Positions 1-12,300 are shown, counted from the first letter of the stretch. The stretch is DNA of 64,000 nt from Niebla homalea (GCA_019925105.1 JAHGAU010000003.1:682001-746000); one strand, 5' to 3'. The notes: generated by a model not told the origin, from the sequence alone. Made by a program: numbers and translations.

Positions 1-372
1 ACCGTAACATATTATAAGTATACTGGCTTATAAGAGTTATTAAGTAGGCTACTAAGTGTTATACCTGGTAAATAGACTATAAGTATTATGCTAGTAATAT
101 ATAAGCGAGTTACTCGGGTTGTTTATCCCGGTTACTACCTAGCCGTAAGGGGTAAGGTAGCTTAACGTATATTAATAAAAGGCCTTGTTAATTAATATTT
201 ATGCTTTTACTCTTTATAGTTATTCTTTCGATCGATATATACCCTTGTAATCTCATTCCAAGCGCGGCCCTTATCAATTAATAATTAAATTAATCTATAA
301 CCTTATAGATTAATAAGCGGATAGTTACTTAAATTTTAAAAACTTAACTTTTTCTTAACGGCAGAAAAGATG
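1..372. other. AT-rich RIP-degraded flank, no gene
   Basis: I see no gene here. The sequence is TpA-rich with scattered CpG and almost no CpA, like the elements that follow. The last 30-odd bases (about 340-377) resemble the start of repeat X at 52,266 and would be its left piece, cut by insertion of the Copia element at 378. Confidence 0.6.
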
Positions 373-377
373 GGAAG

Positions 378-515
378 TGTCAGAAGTGCAGAAGGTAAAG
401 ACCTCGGCTATTACCAAAAGGGGACTAGCCTACTTCCTGGACTTCTTATAGATAGGTATCGCTCAGCACCTTACATAATACTTAACTAAGCAAGTTACAC
501 CCTATTATTTCAACA
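378..515 (+). repeat. Copia 5' LTR
   Basis: 138 bp, starting TGTCAG and ending CAACA. It aligns without gaps to 6465-6602 with only transitions between the copies. The left target duplication GGAAG precedes it directly. Confidence 0.95.
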
Positions 516-527
516 GGTTATGAGCCC
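516..527 (+). other. Primer binding site matching the anticodon arm of initiator tRNA-Met
   Basis: The first 12 bases after the 5' LTR read GGTTATGAGCCC. This is the exact reverse complement of GGGCTCATAACC in the anticodon stem-loop of eukaryotic initiator tRNA-Met. Copia-type elements are known to prime with a half-tRNA cleaved in the anticodon loop, so this fits half-tRNA priming rather than use of the tRNA 3' end. Confidence 0.85.
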
Positions 528-1199
528 GGCTTATATGCTTACCACTGCGCTCAGCAATCAGCAAACCTTAATAACGACAGCTCAGATATTTTAAGAGCCG
601 TACCATCGCTCCGCCAGTATCGCAACGGCTCTTATTATTATTACAACTACTGTAATTACTTAGTAGTCCTATTGATTTAAGCCTTAACCACCCAAAAATA
701 AGGAGGCTGGGACGGAAAAATAAGAAGGCTGGGACGCTACCTAGTTTAAAACCATTATCTATACGCAGACCGTAAAATGTATTAACCCTATATACCGATC
801 TATACGTACGTTATAAGGGTATAATAACATTTACAGGGCCGTTGGATCGGCGGATCCCTAATAAATACACTAATACCCCTAAAGAATAAAGGGAAACGTT
901 TATTTATTATTAAGGCGATTAAAGCGGCCTATAAAGTTTATTATCGTATATACCCAGTTTTTTAATTAAGTCAGCCACTTAATTTAAGCTATTATTATTT
1001 TAACCTTATACTGAAGTTTATCCCAGCCATTATATTAAAGTTTAAGCATAAAGAGAAGTAAAATACTTATTTTTAAGGCTCTTTCCTCTTTATTAAAATT
1101 ATTAAAACTTAGATTAATTATAGTTCTATTTCCAGGGGCTTTTTACCAAGATCTTTACTATTATTAAGATTATTAAGAATATATCGATTATCCTAATTT

Positions 1200-1577
1200 A
1201 TACGTTTTATTATTTTAACCCGTAATTAAACTATTTATCCCTAAATAACGTTCCTTTGCCCGGCGTATTATATATACTCCATAAGGTTTATACCTTAAAC
1301 GGTCCATTAAGATTAAGAAGCTCTATTATTTATTATTAGCCCCTAAATTATGGTTCTCATTAAGTAAGAAGAAACTCCGGGCCCGTTACCGTTTATTTTA
1401 TAAGATATTCCGTTTTATACGTATATTATTTAGGAAAGCCGTAATCTTAAAAAATAACGATCCAGAATATTATTTACTATTATTATTATTTAAGTTATCC
1501 TTATTTAAAAGCTTAATATTATTAATTATAATTTTGTCGCCCCTTAACGATATAGATTTCTTTAGCCTTTAGGTTAA

Positions 1578-1650
<73 letters not shown>

Positions 1651-3950
1651 CCGACCCCTTTAAGATTGCCGGTACCTTTAATAAGGTTATTAAGCTTAAG
1701 GATAATTTTAAATATATTATATAAGAACGTAAAATAAGTAAAAGGCTCGAGTTTATCCGGCTTAATTATTGGATTATAGATTTTAGCTTACGCTTTATTA
1801 AGACTGAAGCTTTTAAAGGTAATAAGCTTATAAAGGCCCAAAATACTTACGATTAAGGGCATTTTATAACCTATGCCGTGATCCGTATAAGGATTAAGGG
1901 GATTAATTGGTATACTATTAAGAATATCAAGAATACCAAAGTGACGTAAAATACCCTCTATACTCGGTATTAGCTTAAAAGCTTAGGTTACCTTACGTTA
2001 ACCTTTAAATACTTTACCTCTTTTACCCTTAGTTAATACTTAGATCCAAATAAGTATTATAATAAATACCAAGATCTTTTTAATAAATTATAGAATTTTT
2101 AAGGTATAATAATTATTAATAATAATATACTTATTTAGCAGTTTTATAAAGGTTTCGGCCCGGAGTATAAAGCTTATATTAATTAATATAACGATAAGTA
2201 TAAGCCGTTTTAAACGGCCAATAATGATATTAGCGTTTTAAAATACGTATTTACTTATATTATTAACCGGTTTCTTTAATATAAAGCCTTAGATAAGACG
2301 TTTACGTCCAATATTATAGCCCTTACGGCTATTACCACCGATCCACGCTTCCGGGACGATATCCGCCTGAATAACTTTATTCCGTTCCGTATTCCTCCGT
2401 AGTTTAGTATCCGTTAGGGTTATTGCGTTAAGGTTTTATAAAAGAGACGTTTTTATATCGTTACCGGCTGTTATTCACCTTATGGGCATAATAAATTAAC
2501 TTATAATAATAATAATAAGCGCCGTAATAATAATAATAATAGCAATATAAATACCGGTAACGATTAAAAACGCCGGCGCCGCGGTAACGGCGGTAATAAC
2601 GGTAATAAAAATAATAATAAGGGTAATAATAAATCTAAGGATAAGGAATATAAAGCCCCTTCGGGGGCTAAGGCCTTAGCAAACCTGGCCTTTATATACG
2701 TTACCGTCGTTATACCGGCTTTACCGCCCGTTATTCACCGGGATTACCAGGTATATTTAACTATAAATATATCTGCTTTTATTATTTATATTTTTAATAC
2801 CGGCTATACGAATTATATCGTCGGTAATAACCGTATTTTTATCCGTAAGGAGCTCCTCCCCAAGTTTATTATTATTAAAGGCTTTTCCGGGGGGAGGAAT
2901 ATTACCCATATTGGAGTCGTTAAAATCCTATACCAGTCTAATAAAGGCGTCCGTAATTTAATCGTTTATAACGTCTTTTTTATCTTTAATAATACCTTTA
3001 ATTTTATTAATCCCGGATAGCTATAACGAGCCGGTTATCCCCTTAAGTGGAATAACGACCCAGAGGATTTAAGCATATCCATCAGCCGTAATAATATCTT
3101 TATAAAACTTTTATTAACGGCTTTTTACCTCCTTAAAGTTAATATTAAAGTTATTAATAATTTAATACCCGTGGCCCTATATATTACTCCCGTAAATTAA
3201 GAAGCCCTAAAATACTAATATAAGGTAACAGGGTATATAAGGGAGTAAAATATTAAGCTCTTACCGGAAACGGTAACCGGTATCGACTTCTTTAACTTAT
3301 TAAATTTATTAGGGGATTATAAGTACGTTATCTATACGGAGATATGAATGAAGCTTAAGCCAAGTAAAAGCTATATCGAGCCTGGCACTTATTAAAACGA
3401 GCTTATTTATTCCGATCTAATTAACTTTATTAATGGTATAAAAGCCGATTATAAGTAGGTCGTTATTTTTATTAAAAACGTTATTAAGGTTATCTATATA
3501 ACCTTATTGCCAGATTTTTCGTATAAAATAATTCTTAAGGTTTTTTAAGGTTATATAAAGAGAATTTATTGCCTAGACCGCTTTATCCGCCGCCTATATA
3601 CCGACGATAATAATATATATAACGGCTTCCAATTTAATAATTAACGGTATATTAAAGGGATTCGGTAGGAGTTTACGGTGCCCTATAACCCTTAATAGAA
3701 CGGTATTTCTGAATAAATAAGTTAAACCCTTATTACCTGGGCTTATATAATATTACTGGATAGTGGTTTACCGCGTATTCTTATTATTAAACTTATTATT
3801 ATAGCGGCCTTTATATATAATATAATGCCTATAAGTACTTATAACGTACCGAATTAAGCTATAGGTCTCAGGAAACCCGATTAATCTTTTATTAAAAAAG
3901 TTAGATAACGCGGTATATATTAAGAATATAAACTTCCGGGTATAAATTAA
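1200..3950 (+). pseudogene. Copia gag, protease and integrase remnant
   Basis: Plus-strand translation with stops read through shows a degraded zinc knuckle near 2469-2500 (C, then GH). It is followed by a protease-like NTGYTN at 2796-2813, where Asp of the D-T/S-G catalytic triad has become Asn by G to A. The integrase part is recognised by FTVPYNP-stop-stop-NGISE at 3672-3713, the Copia consensus YNPQQNG with both Gln codons turned into stops. The region also contains the ATT microsatellite. None of it can encode protein now. The gag start is not resolved, so the left limit is approximate. Confidence 0.8.
1578..1649 (+). repeat. (ATT)n microsatellite, about 24 units
   Basis: A near-perfect 72-bp run of ATT triplets inside the gag part of the Copia element. 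Each unit would contain a RIP target if it was originally (GTT)n/(CAA)n, so the run may be a RIP-converted repeat. The run is seen; its origin is inferred. Confidence 0.9.
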
Positions 3951-4699
3951 ATAAAATTTTAAACCAAGGCCGTTAAAGGACGTTTTATCGGCTTTAAGGG
4001 TTATTACGTTTATAAAATGCTTATACCGAATGGCCGGGTTTAACGCTATAATTATATTAAATGGTTAAAGGATAAGGCCGTTTAGCCTAAACGTAAGGCC
4101 AATAACCCCTTACCGGTTCGTTATTTAATACCAAGATAAGGGGAGATAATTGCCGTGGATTTTTAATTATTGTTAAAACGGATATATTTCGGTAATAATA
4201 AAAATATGGATAACGAGCCGGTTATTATTATTATATAAAACCTTTATATTATAAACATTACGGATAAAACCGATAATATTATTATTAAGGATATAGCCGA
4301 ACTTATGTCCGATAAGTAATTTAAGCCTTATATAACCTTAAAACTTATAATTATTAAGGAAAATATTAATAAGGAAGACTTATTTATATTATCCTTATTT
4401 ACCCTTAATAATAATATTATAAAGGAATCTTTAAATATATATATTTTTATAGATTTAGACTTAAACTTATTTAATCCTTACGATTTAATTTTATATTATT
4501 ATCCGTTTCTAAGAAAACCTATTAAATCTTTAGATTTACTTATTTAAGTTTACGTGGTTAAAATATAACCTTTAAGCTACCGGCGTAACCGGGACTTTAA
4601 TTATTAAGCCGCCGGCTCTTAATTAACGTTTATATATCTTATAGCCGTAATCCTTACGGATTATACCGAGTCTATAATTTATATATAAGTTATAAAAGA

Positions 4700-6310
4700 C
4701 GTATACCATAAGATAAAGTAAAAGCTCGTTATAGAAGATAAAGTTAAATCCCTAGAGAAGAATAAAACCTAGATCCTAATAAATCTACCTCCTGATATTA
4801 ACGTGTTAAATAGTAAATAAGTCTATAAGTATAAACGTAGACTGGACGGTAATATTATCCGGTATAAGGCTAGATAGGTAATCCGTGGCTTTTAATAAAA
4901 GGAAGGCTTGGATTTTTTCGATATTTTTATAACGGTTATTAAGCCTATAAGCTATAAGGCCCTCTTTATTATAACGGCTATATATAACCTAGAGATTGAG
5001 TAAATAGACGTTAAAATAGTATTCCTTTACGGTAATATCCTTAAAAAGATTTATATTTATTAACTTACGGGCTTTAATAATAACTTAGGACGGGTTTACC
5101 TGCTAAATAAAGCTCTTTATAGGCTTAAATAATTACCCCGGATTTAATATTAATACCTTTTTATATTCCTTAAGAAACTTAATTACCGTTATATTAATAA
5201 AGATTATAGCGTATTCTTAAACCCGGACACCAATATTATTATTACTATATATATCGATAATATCTTAATAATAAGAGTTAATAAATAAGCTATTACCGAC
5301 CTAAAGGCTTAATTAAATAAGAAGTTCGAGATGTCCGATCTGGGCCTATATAGTTAATACTTGGGTATAAATATTACCCGTAATTAATAAAATCGAACCC
5401 TAACTCTTAACCAAGAAAGTTACGTTAAATAGGTCCTTACTTAATTTAATATATATAACGATCCTCTCTTTAAGGGTAACGGTATAACTATCCCTATAAA
5501 CGTAAATGCCCGTTTCGAGCCGGCTGATAAGGAGTATGCCGCTTTAAAGTAATTTTAGCTTAAATACCAGTCCGTTATCGGCTTACTTATATATATTATA
5601 ATAAGTATTAAGCTTAATATAACTTATACGGTATCGGTAGTATTACGTTACGTATTTAACCTTAATAAAGGGCATTAAATAGCCGTTAAGAAGATCTTTC
5701 GTTACTTTTACGGTATAGCCTCCTTAAAGCTCGTCTTTTAAGGCCCTTTAAAGCCCCTTAATAACTATATAGACTTAAACTACGCCGGCGACCCGTAGAT
5801 ATATCGGTCCACCTCCGGGTATACCTTTAACCTAAGAAGTATAATTATTAACTGGTCTTTAAAACATTAACTAACTATAGCCTTATCTACCTATAAAGCC
5901 AAGTACGTGGGATAATATAACGTTATTAAAAAGGCAATCTAGCTCGAACGGTTACTAGCCTAGCTTATTAAAGTTACCCTGAATCCAACAATATTACCGG
6001 CCCTTAAGGATAAGGATATTATATAAGATTACGCCCTTCTTACCTGGCTTAAGTACGATACCAGGGCCCTTACCCTTATTACGATAATCTTTTATAATAA
6101 CTAGGGAGCGATTATATTAACGAAGGACTTTACGAACCACTTAAAGACGAAGTATATACATATTAAGTACTACTTCCTCCGGGAGTATATGGCCAATAAA
6201 TAGGTAAAGCTCGTATATTATTTTACCGGTAATATAATAGCAGATAGCCTAATAAAGCCGTTATTAAGGGATGCTTTTCAAAAATTCAGAAATCATTTAA
6301 GACTGGAGTA
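4700..6310 (+). pseudogene. Copia reverse transcriptase and RNase H remnant
   Basis: Plus-strand translation gives the Copia RT series: a YKARWVIRGF-like block near 4860 (Trp codon now TAG), IDVK-V-FLYGNI near 5008, LNKALYRLKQ-P near 5105, and the catalytic YIDNIL at 5250-5267, where the second Asp of YVDDIL has become Asn. The RNase H/C-terminal part shows a WSLKHQLTIALSTYKAKYVG-like stretch near 5850-5910 and a LIKPLLRDAF-like end near 6250-6280. Multiple RIP stops and loss of a catalytic Asp make it inactive. Confidence 0.9.
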
Positions 6311-6455
6311 ACTATATCTTTAAAGTTTAAAATATACCCCTTACTATTGGAGTTGGGATGGATATACCCGTTGTTACGGTGATACGGTTCAGTGGGAGCT
6401 TTTACTCCTTGCTTAATGAATGGTACGGTATTATGGTGTTATAAAGCTACTGATC

Positions 6456-6464
6456 GAGTGGGAG
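6456..6464 (+). other. Copia polypurine tract
   Basis: GAGTGGGAG lies directly against the 3' LTR start at 6465, the expected place for the plus-strand primer of an LTR retrotransposon. Confidence 0.7.
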
Positions 6465-6602
6465 TATCAGAAGTGCAGAAGGTAAAGACCTTGGCTATTA
6501 CCAAAAGGGGACTAGCCTACTTCCTGGACTTCTCATAGATAGGTATCGCTCAGCACCTTACATAGTACTCAACTAAGCAAGTTACACCCTACCATTTCAA
6601 CA
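6465..6602 (+). repeat. Copia 3' LTR
   Basis: 138 bp, pairing base for base with 378-515. It starts TATCAG (TG to TA by RIP), ends CAACA and is followed by the right TSD GGAAG at 6603-6607. Confidence 0.95.
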
Positions 6603-6963
6603 GGAAGGAAGGAAAGAGCAAAAGTGATGAAATAGCAGGTGGCAATTGAGTGTAATTGAAGATGGGCCGCAGCCCCCATACAAGTTAGTAAGGTATAGGT
6701 TGCTTACTATAATAATCCGTTATACCCCTTCTTTTTAAAGTTATACGAATTGATTCCACCCTTAATCAGCCCTTTTAATGTTTCCCTTCCTTCATATACC
6801 TATCCGCAAGTTTGGTGTCTTCCATGCTCTCCCCCTTTCCAACGGCCAAAACGTTATATACTACTAACCTTAAGGGGGGGCGAGCGCGGCGAAATGGCAT
6901 TTTTGCGTGCAGAAGATAAACTATAGAATAATTAAATATTTTAAGGGTAAAGGATAATTTCAT
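6603..6963. repeat. Dispersed repeat X, copy 1 (right piece)
   Basis: This stretch matches about 52,290-52,570 along most of its length, including a shared GATGGGCCGCAGCCC block and an AAGTGATGAAATAGCAGGT-like block. Copy 2 differs mainly by RIP transitions. On the minus strand 6775-6963 is open for 62 codons, ending in a stretch around ESMEDTKLADRYMKEGKH. Copy 2 shows a RIP-altered version of the same frame, so it may be the C-terminus of a transposon protein. I do not recognise the family. Confidence 0.6.
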
Positions 6964-7514
6964 TAAGAGCCTTTAAACCCTATCTGGTAAGTTACGTGGT
7001 TAATATAAATAAAATAATAATAAATATTTAATAATTTATTAATACCCGTAATTAACCTTAAATAAGCTTAATTACTATATAGGGCCAATAAAAAGGGGTT
7101 ATAAAGATTTAACGTTAAAAGGTTAAAGTTAAAATTAAATAAAGTTAATTTAAAAAGCTATATAATAAAGTATTTAAAATAAAGTTTTAACGTTAAAAAA
7201 AATAAAGTTATATAATGGGGGCCGCTTTCCCCGGATTAAGCTTAATATTATTATTAAATCCTTATTACGGATTATAACGTTAAAAAGTAAAGAATTCTTA
7301 ATAAAAATAATAAATTAAAGATTTAAAGTAATTATTAATCTTAATCGGATTAACGTAAAAACTCAGTTATTATATTAAGGTAAATAATTATAAAGGAGAG
7401 GTTTTTTTTTAAATCAGGTTAATATTTAAGGTAAGTTAAAGTTAAGCTAATTAATTATAGTTTCCTTTTTTTTAAAAGTAAAACGATAAGTTTAAAATAA
7501 GTATAAATATTAAA
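6964..7514. other. Degenerate AT-rich DNA, no gene seen
   Basis: TpA-rich RIP-like sequence without an assignable motif. It may be the body of the old LINE whose tail is at 7515-7605. Confidence 0.5.
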
Positions 7515-7605
7515 ATAACCGTAACTTAACCACCAGTGTTATAAAACGCTGAAATTAGCTTAAAAGTAAGTAGACTCGTATATAAACAAATCAATCAATC
7601 AACTA
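7515..7605 (+). mobile_element. 3' end of an older LINE relative
   Basis: The segment ends with GTATATAAACAAATCAATCAATCAAC after a GAAATTAGCTTA...TAGAC block. This parallels the 3' ends of LINEs A-D (GGAATTA-CTTAG-TAGA-CCGTA-TATAAATCAATCAATC). It is more divergent than A-D are from one another, so I take it as a different subfamily or an older copy. Confidence 0.5.
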
Positions 7606-7929
7606 ACCTTAAGGATAAAATAAAAAGATTATTATTATTACTATTATTAAGCCTTTTTAATTATAATTAAAATTAACGAGAATAAATAAAATATTCTAGT
7701 TGATTTAAAGCTTAATAATAATAACTATAATAAAATACGCAAGTACTATTTAAATATAGAAAGGTAAATTAATTATAATTTTAATAATATGATTATATTT
7801 CCTTAAAACCTTTATAATTATCTTTATATTAATCGTTATAATTATATTCCTAAATATGAAGAAGACTTATCTTATCCGTTACCGGTATCTTAATATTTCC
7901 CGGTACCGTACCGTCCTATACCGTTTATT

Positions 7930-7972
7930 ACCGGTACGGGATAAGGATACCCTTTCCCTATCCCGTACCGGT
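7930..7972. repeat. 14-bp perfect inverted repeat in a CCGGTAC-rich patch
   Basis: ACCGGTACGGGATA (7930-7943) and its exact reverse complement (7959-7972) are separated by 15 bases. More copies or parts of TCCCGTACCGGT recur between 7890 and 8022. The patch contains no CpA and so would escape CpA-directed RIP. Confidence 0.8.
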
Positions 7973-8613
7973 CCCGTACCTATACCGTACGTTTCCCGCG
8001 GTATCAATCCCGTACCGGTTGGGGGAGTAATAATATTAAAATATTAAAACTATAATTATGTACAAATATTATTATAATTAAAAATATTAAAATAAAGAAA
8101 GGAAAAGAAAGTAAAAACCCAAATTAATTCCATATATAAGGATTATAATACCTATAATAACTTAATTATATATCGCGTTTATAATACCGGATAACCCCGT
8201 AACGACCGTATTTGTTAGCGCCTAGCGCATATTAAGTATACCAAGCACCGGCTCACTTAGGGGCTATGGTTAAGTAACGTAGCCATTTAAGCGGTAACTT
8301 TTGGAACCAAGGGCTTTAAGAGTTCAGGCTTTTTATATACGGGTATACGTAACTATAACCGGCGTTGAAGTTCTTATTACTATGGTTTAAGCTATTTATA
8401 AGGACGGTTATTTAAGATAGGTTTACGTCCAGTTAATTAAAAATTCCTTTAGAATTAATTTATCTTTTAATTTAAGTATTAAATTTATAGTTATACTTTA
8501 CGTCTTCTATAAACCCCTTTCAACTAGCCCCGCCAGCTGTGAGCCAGCGGACCTGTTTAACAGTATTATGAAGGGTATATTAATAAAAATATTTATAAAA
8601 GGTGTTATGAAAA

Positions 8614-8657
8614 ATGTTATAGGGGTATTATAGGAGTGTCATAGGAGTGTTATAGGA
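8614..8657 (+). repeat. Four 11-bp tandem units
   Basis: Four consecutive 11-mers of the type GTGTYATAGGA start at 8614, 8625, 8636 and 8647. Confidence 0.8.
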
Positions 8658-9202
8658 GCTGGTGAACCCCAAAGGGTTCATGGCTCTAATAAATATTTAT
8701 TTTTTTAATATATAGTTTACTCGATTTTTATGTAAGTTATTATAATATTTCAATATTATTAATATTATTTTATTATCGCCAGATTTACGGTATCTTTAAC
8801 CCCGGAAATAGATAAATAGAATAATTAACTTATAGGAGCTTATTGCTATTAAAGGGGGGACTATATTATGGTTCTAAGTAGCCTTATTCCTATATTCGGT
8901 TTACTTGCCTTATAAGAACTAGCTCCCGGGGGGTCTTAGCGTATATACCTACCATACGTATACCACCTGTATCGTAACCACCTTCATAGCTATCATTCAT
9001 TCATTAATTAACCTACCTCATATTAATACTTTTATAAATATCGGGTAAAACGGGAATTCTGTCCCTTCCAGTGCATATATCCCTTATAGTGGATATTATT
9101 ATTAAAAAAGGAGAATAAAAGAAAAAAGTCTAAAAAAAGCAGGATTTAAAAATGAAAACTTAAATTTATTTATCTGCTATAGGACCTGGTATATTAGGTT
9201 AA

Positions 9203-9405
9203 TGTCAGGGAATCATCACTTGCTTATAGCATGCAGCTGTGTGTATACGGCTTTAGGGCTTAGCGTTTCGCTTATTCTGGACACTTTACCTTATTGGGTA
9301 AAGCGTCCTATATACTTTATATAATATTTATAATCCCTTTATATATTATACCTATATAGTTAGAATTGATTTATATTCAGAATTATTTTATTTAAGTTTT
9401 TAACA
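9203..9405 (+). repeat. Outer Gypsy 5' LTR
   Basis: 203 bp beginning TGTCAGGGAATC and ending TTTTTAACA. The homologous 3' copy ends CCCCTGACA, so the terminal inverted repeat TGTCAGGGG/CCCCTGACA was close to perfect before RIP. Confidence 0.95.
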
Positions 9406-9899
9406 TAATTTATACTATCTTTTTAAACCAGTTACGATTTACGATTTAAGTAAATATAATTAAAGGGGAGTTTATTACGTAATTTACCGTATTAAATGCC
9501 GAGAAGGAACGTAGTATATCTATTAAGTATTATAATAGTCGGAATATAATTAAAATAACTAAATTATAATTAAGTTCTTAATTTCATTTTACGGGATAGA
9601 ATTTTTTAATAAAAGAAAATATAAAAGAATAAAGATAATAGTAAGAAATAAGTTAAAATATATTATAAGGAGATTAGTTTATTAATACGTTAAAAAATAC
9701 CTCTAAAATCCTTAAGATAAGCCTTACGATAATCGGTTAACCTTTTATTCCTTAATTAGTATTCCGTAATAAATATATTATATTACGTTAATATCGTTTT
9801 AATCCTAACGATTTAAAAAGAGATAAAAAAGACTTATTCTCTGAAAATAATAATAAAAGAGGTATATTAACTCCTTTATAGGGTAAAAACCGGGGTAAT
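9406..9899 (+). other. Leader/gag start of outer Gypsy, degraded
   Basis: RIP-saturated internal DNA of the outer element, up to the insertion point of the inner Gypsy (TSD GTAAT at 9895-9899). No primer site or start codon can be read. Confidence 0.6.
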
Positions 9900-10110
9900 T
9901 GTTATGGTAGGAAACAATATAGGGGTTAGTGCTTACCTCGTGACCCTAGCGTTACTGGGCCACAGGAATACTTAATACCTATCCTTCCTACTTTTCCTTT
10001 TACTTTTTTAGCAATTAATCTATTTATTAAATATATTATTTATTAAGGTTATATATATATTTTATATTATTATATTACTTTTAAGCTTTAAGTATACGTT
10101 TAACTTAATA
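9900..10110 (+). repeat. Inner Gypsy 5' LTR
   Basis: 211 bp, starting TGTTATGG and ending TTAATA (CTTAACA in the 3' copy, altered by RIP). Confidence 0.95.
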
Positions 10111-10564
10111 TTCTAATTATTATTAACCTTTTTAAAGGGTAATAATCTGAAATATTAAATCGCGTATATAATCAGAAGGGAAAAAAACCGTATATTTTCC
10201 GTATTTAAGCTATATTTATTAATATAATAAATCCTGGTACTTTACGCTAGAGAACTTAATTTAAAAAGGAAGGTACTATATTTTTTATTTTTTGGATTTA
10301 AGAAATCTTTTTTAGGTTTTCGTTTAAATCGGAATCCGTAATTATTAACGGTAAAAGTTAACGTTAAAGATCCCGATTTAAATCCGTTATACTTCCTTTT
10401 TATAAGCAGAAATAAATATAATTTAAATTTATATTAAACTTTCCTTAAGAACAAAAACGTTAAAAATAATAATCCGAATCCGTTACGTTTATTCCTTTAA
10501 AGTAAGATTTCTTTCTTTTAAAATAAATATCCTTTATAAATATATATTATAATAAGGGGAGAAA

Positions 10565-12300
10565 ATGGCGACGAACAACGGGACCCCAGAGGTCAGAAAC
10601 GATACACGTATATATAGCTTAAGTAATAGTGAGGATAATACCTTAAATACGATAAGCGGAAGCGGAATAATAGTAAAAATAAAGGGGGAGGAAGGGTAAG
10701 CGGCCCAGATTAATAGGAATAATAATAATAAATCATATAAATAATATAATAAATACGAGATAAGAAGGCCTTAAATCGAATAGGGAGCCTATAATTAATA
10801 AGATACGCGTAAAGGGACGCGTATAATACGTAAAGGTATTATTATAAAGGGTAGTAAATAAAGGGTAAAGGGGACGAGGACGATACGCGGGGACGGATAG
10901 GGGATAAATGGAGGCGTAAAAGGCCTTATTAAATATATATAAATTAAGAAAAAGCTAAATAAAGATAGGGAAATACCAGGTAAATAAAAATAAACTATAA
11001 AAAGAAATAATTATTAAATATATAAGGAAGAAGTAAAAAGAGAAGAAACGGTAAAAACGTTAAAAGGCCTTTTTATAATTATATAAAAGGATATTACGTT
11101 AAAGACCTAATTAATACTATAAATCGGGCTATAAAGAGTAAAAAACTTTTACGTGAATACGGAAAAAGGTTTAAGAAAATTAAAAAGGCTACGTAAAGCT
11201 TAAAAAATAATAATAAAAGCGCCGGCGGACGGAGGCGAAAGGAGATAAAAAAAATACGTATAAAATAAAAAAGCAACGGGGGAGGCTTTAAGGAAAAGAG
11301 AGGGGATAAACTGGGTAATAAAAGCCGTAAAAACGGTATTAACGTTAATAATAAAGGAAATAAGGGTAAAGGAAAAGGCGGCGGCGTTAAAAAAGGCGAA
11401 AATAATAATTATATAATTATTAAACGAAAAAAAGAGGAATATAATAATAAAAACGAATCCATTATAATTAATAAAGGCGTTTAAGGCAACGGGAAAACTA
11501 TTAATAAAATAAATTATTACGGTATGTAAACTATAAAGTAAAGATATTCTCCTTAATATAGCCTTATTAAAGGTAAAAAAGGGGTTAAAAAAGTTAAAGG
11601 GATAAGCCGGTAAAAAGGGGTATAAAACGGTAAAAATATTAAGGTAATCCTTTATTATTATAGTAAACGGGATATATTTAATAAAGTTTATAAAGAAGGA
11701 AAAGGAAGTTATTTTAAAGCGGATAAAAAAAAAGAATATAGTTTTTTATTTTAGGTTAAAGATCATTAATTATAGTTTCCCCTTTATAATAAAAAGGCTA
11801 AACGTTTTTAATTATATAAAAAGATATTCTACGGTTATCTTAAGCGTAACGTTAATAAGGATATATAACGATATCCTTAATAAAGGGGTAATAAAGGGTA
11901 AATCCCTTAAATTAATAAGACCTTAAGACCGGGTAATGGATATTTATTAATACTTTAAATATTAAAGGTACGGATATATTACTATAAGGTATCTTAATAA
12001 TATAAAATACGTAATATATACTAAAAGGTATAATATATATGAATACGTTAACTTAATAATAAAAGGCTTAATAAAGAACGCGTTAAAATACGTAACGTAT
12101 AATAATAATAGTTACTTAACGTAAGACTTACGGTATATAATAAAAGCGAAAAAGACCCAACGTAAAAAAACTAGAATAACGGTTAAAGTTTAACGCTATA
12201 ACTTATATAAATTTAAACCGGTAAGGTAATTAAAAACGGTTTTAAGACGTAAACGGAGCTTATTAAATAAAGAAGGGTAAAATACGATAATTAATAATAT
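10565..12300 (+). pseudogene. LINE A ORF1 remnant
   Basis: The frame opens at the very first base of the element (ATG at 10565) and stays open for about 44 codons, beginning MATNNGTPEVRND, until the first RIP stop. It then continues as a Lys/Arg/Asn-rich product with many TAA codons. In Tad1-like elements ORF1 is a nucleic-acid-binding gag-like protein; I could not confirm its zinc knuckles. LINEs B and C carry the same N-terminus. The 3' limit is approximate. Confidence 0.75.

Larger units (their letters stand above)
378..6602 (+). mobile_element. Complete but RIP-dead Ty1/Copia LTR retrotransposon
   Basis: The element is 6225 bp with two 138-bp LTRs (378-515 and 6465-6602) that differ by about seven transitions. 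It is flanked by the perfect 5-bp TSD GGAAG at 373-377 and 6603-6607. A primer binding site follows the 5' LTR and a purine tract precedes the 3' LTR, so all structural signals are present. Translation on the plus strand recovers Copia order: zinc knuckle, protease, integrase, reverse transcriptase, RNase H. All of it is riddled with TAA/TAG where Gln or Trp is expected. The LTRs still contain many CpA/TpG, whereas the interior is saturated with RIP. The host sequence is repeat X. The structural boundaries are read directly; the superfamily follows from domain order and motifs. Confidence 0.95.
7606..9197. other. Degenerate AT-rich DNA between repeats, no gene
   Basis: About 1.6 kb of RIP-like DNA without a recognised coding remnant. 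It holds a palindromic CCGGTACGGG cluster (7856-8025), a small 11-bp tandem repeat (8614-8657), and a few less mutated patches near 8520-8570 and 8930-9000. The right end is the insertion site of the outer Gypsy element. Confidence 0.5.

Noticed and set aside
7856..8047. 63-codon plus ORF
   Set aside because: Product is a Tyr/Arg/Pro repeat generated by the CCGGTACGGG palindromes.
11094..11276. Minus-strand ORF similar to one at 33,027-33,272
   Set aside because: The resemblance only reflects that both lie antisense in the same LINE family (A and C), opposite ORF1.
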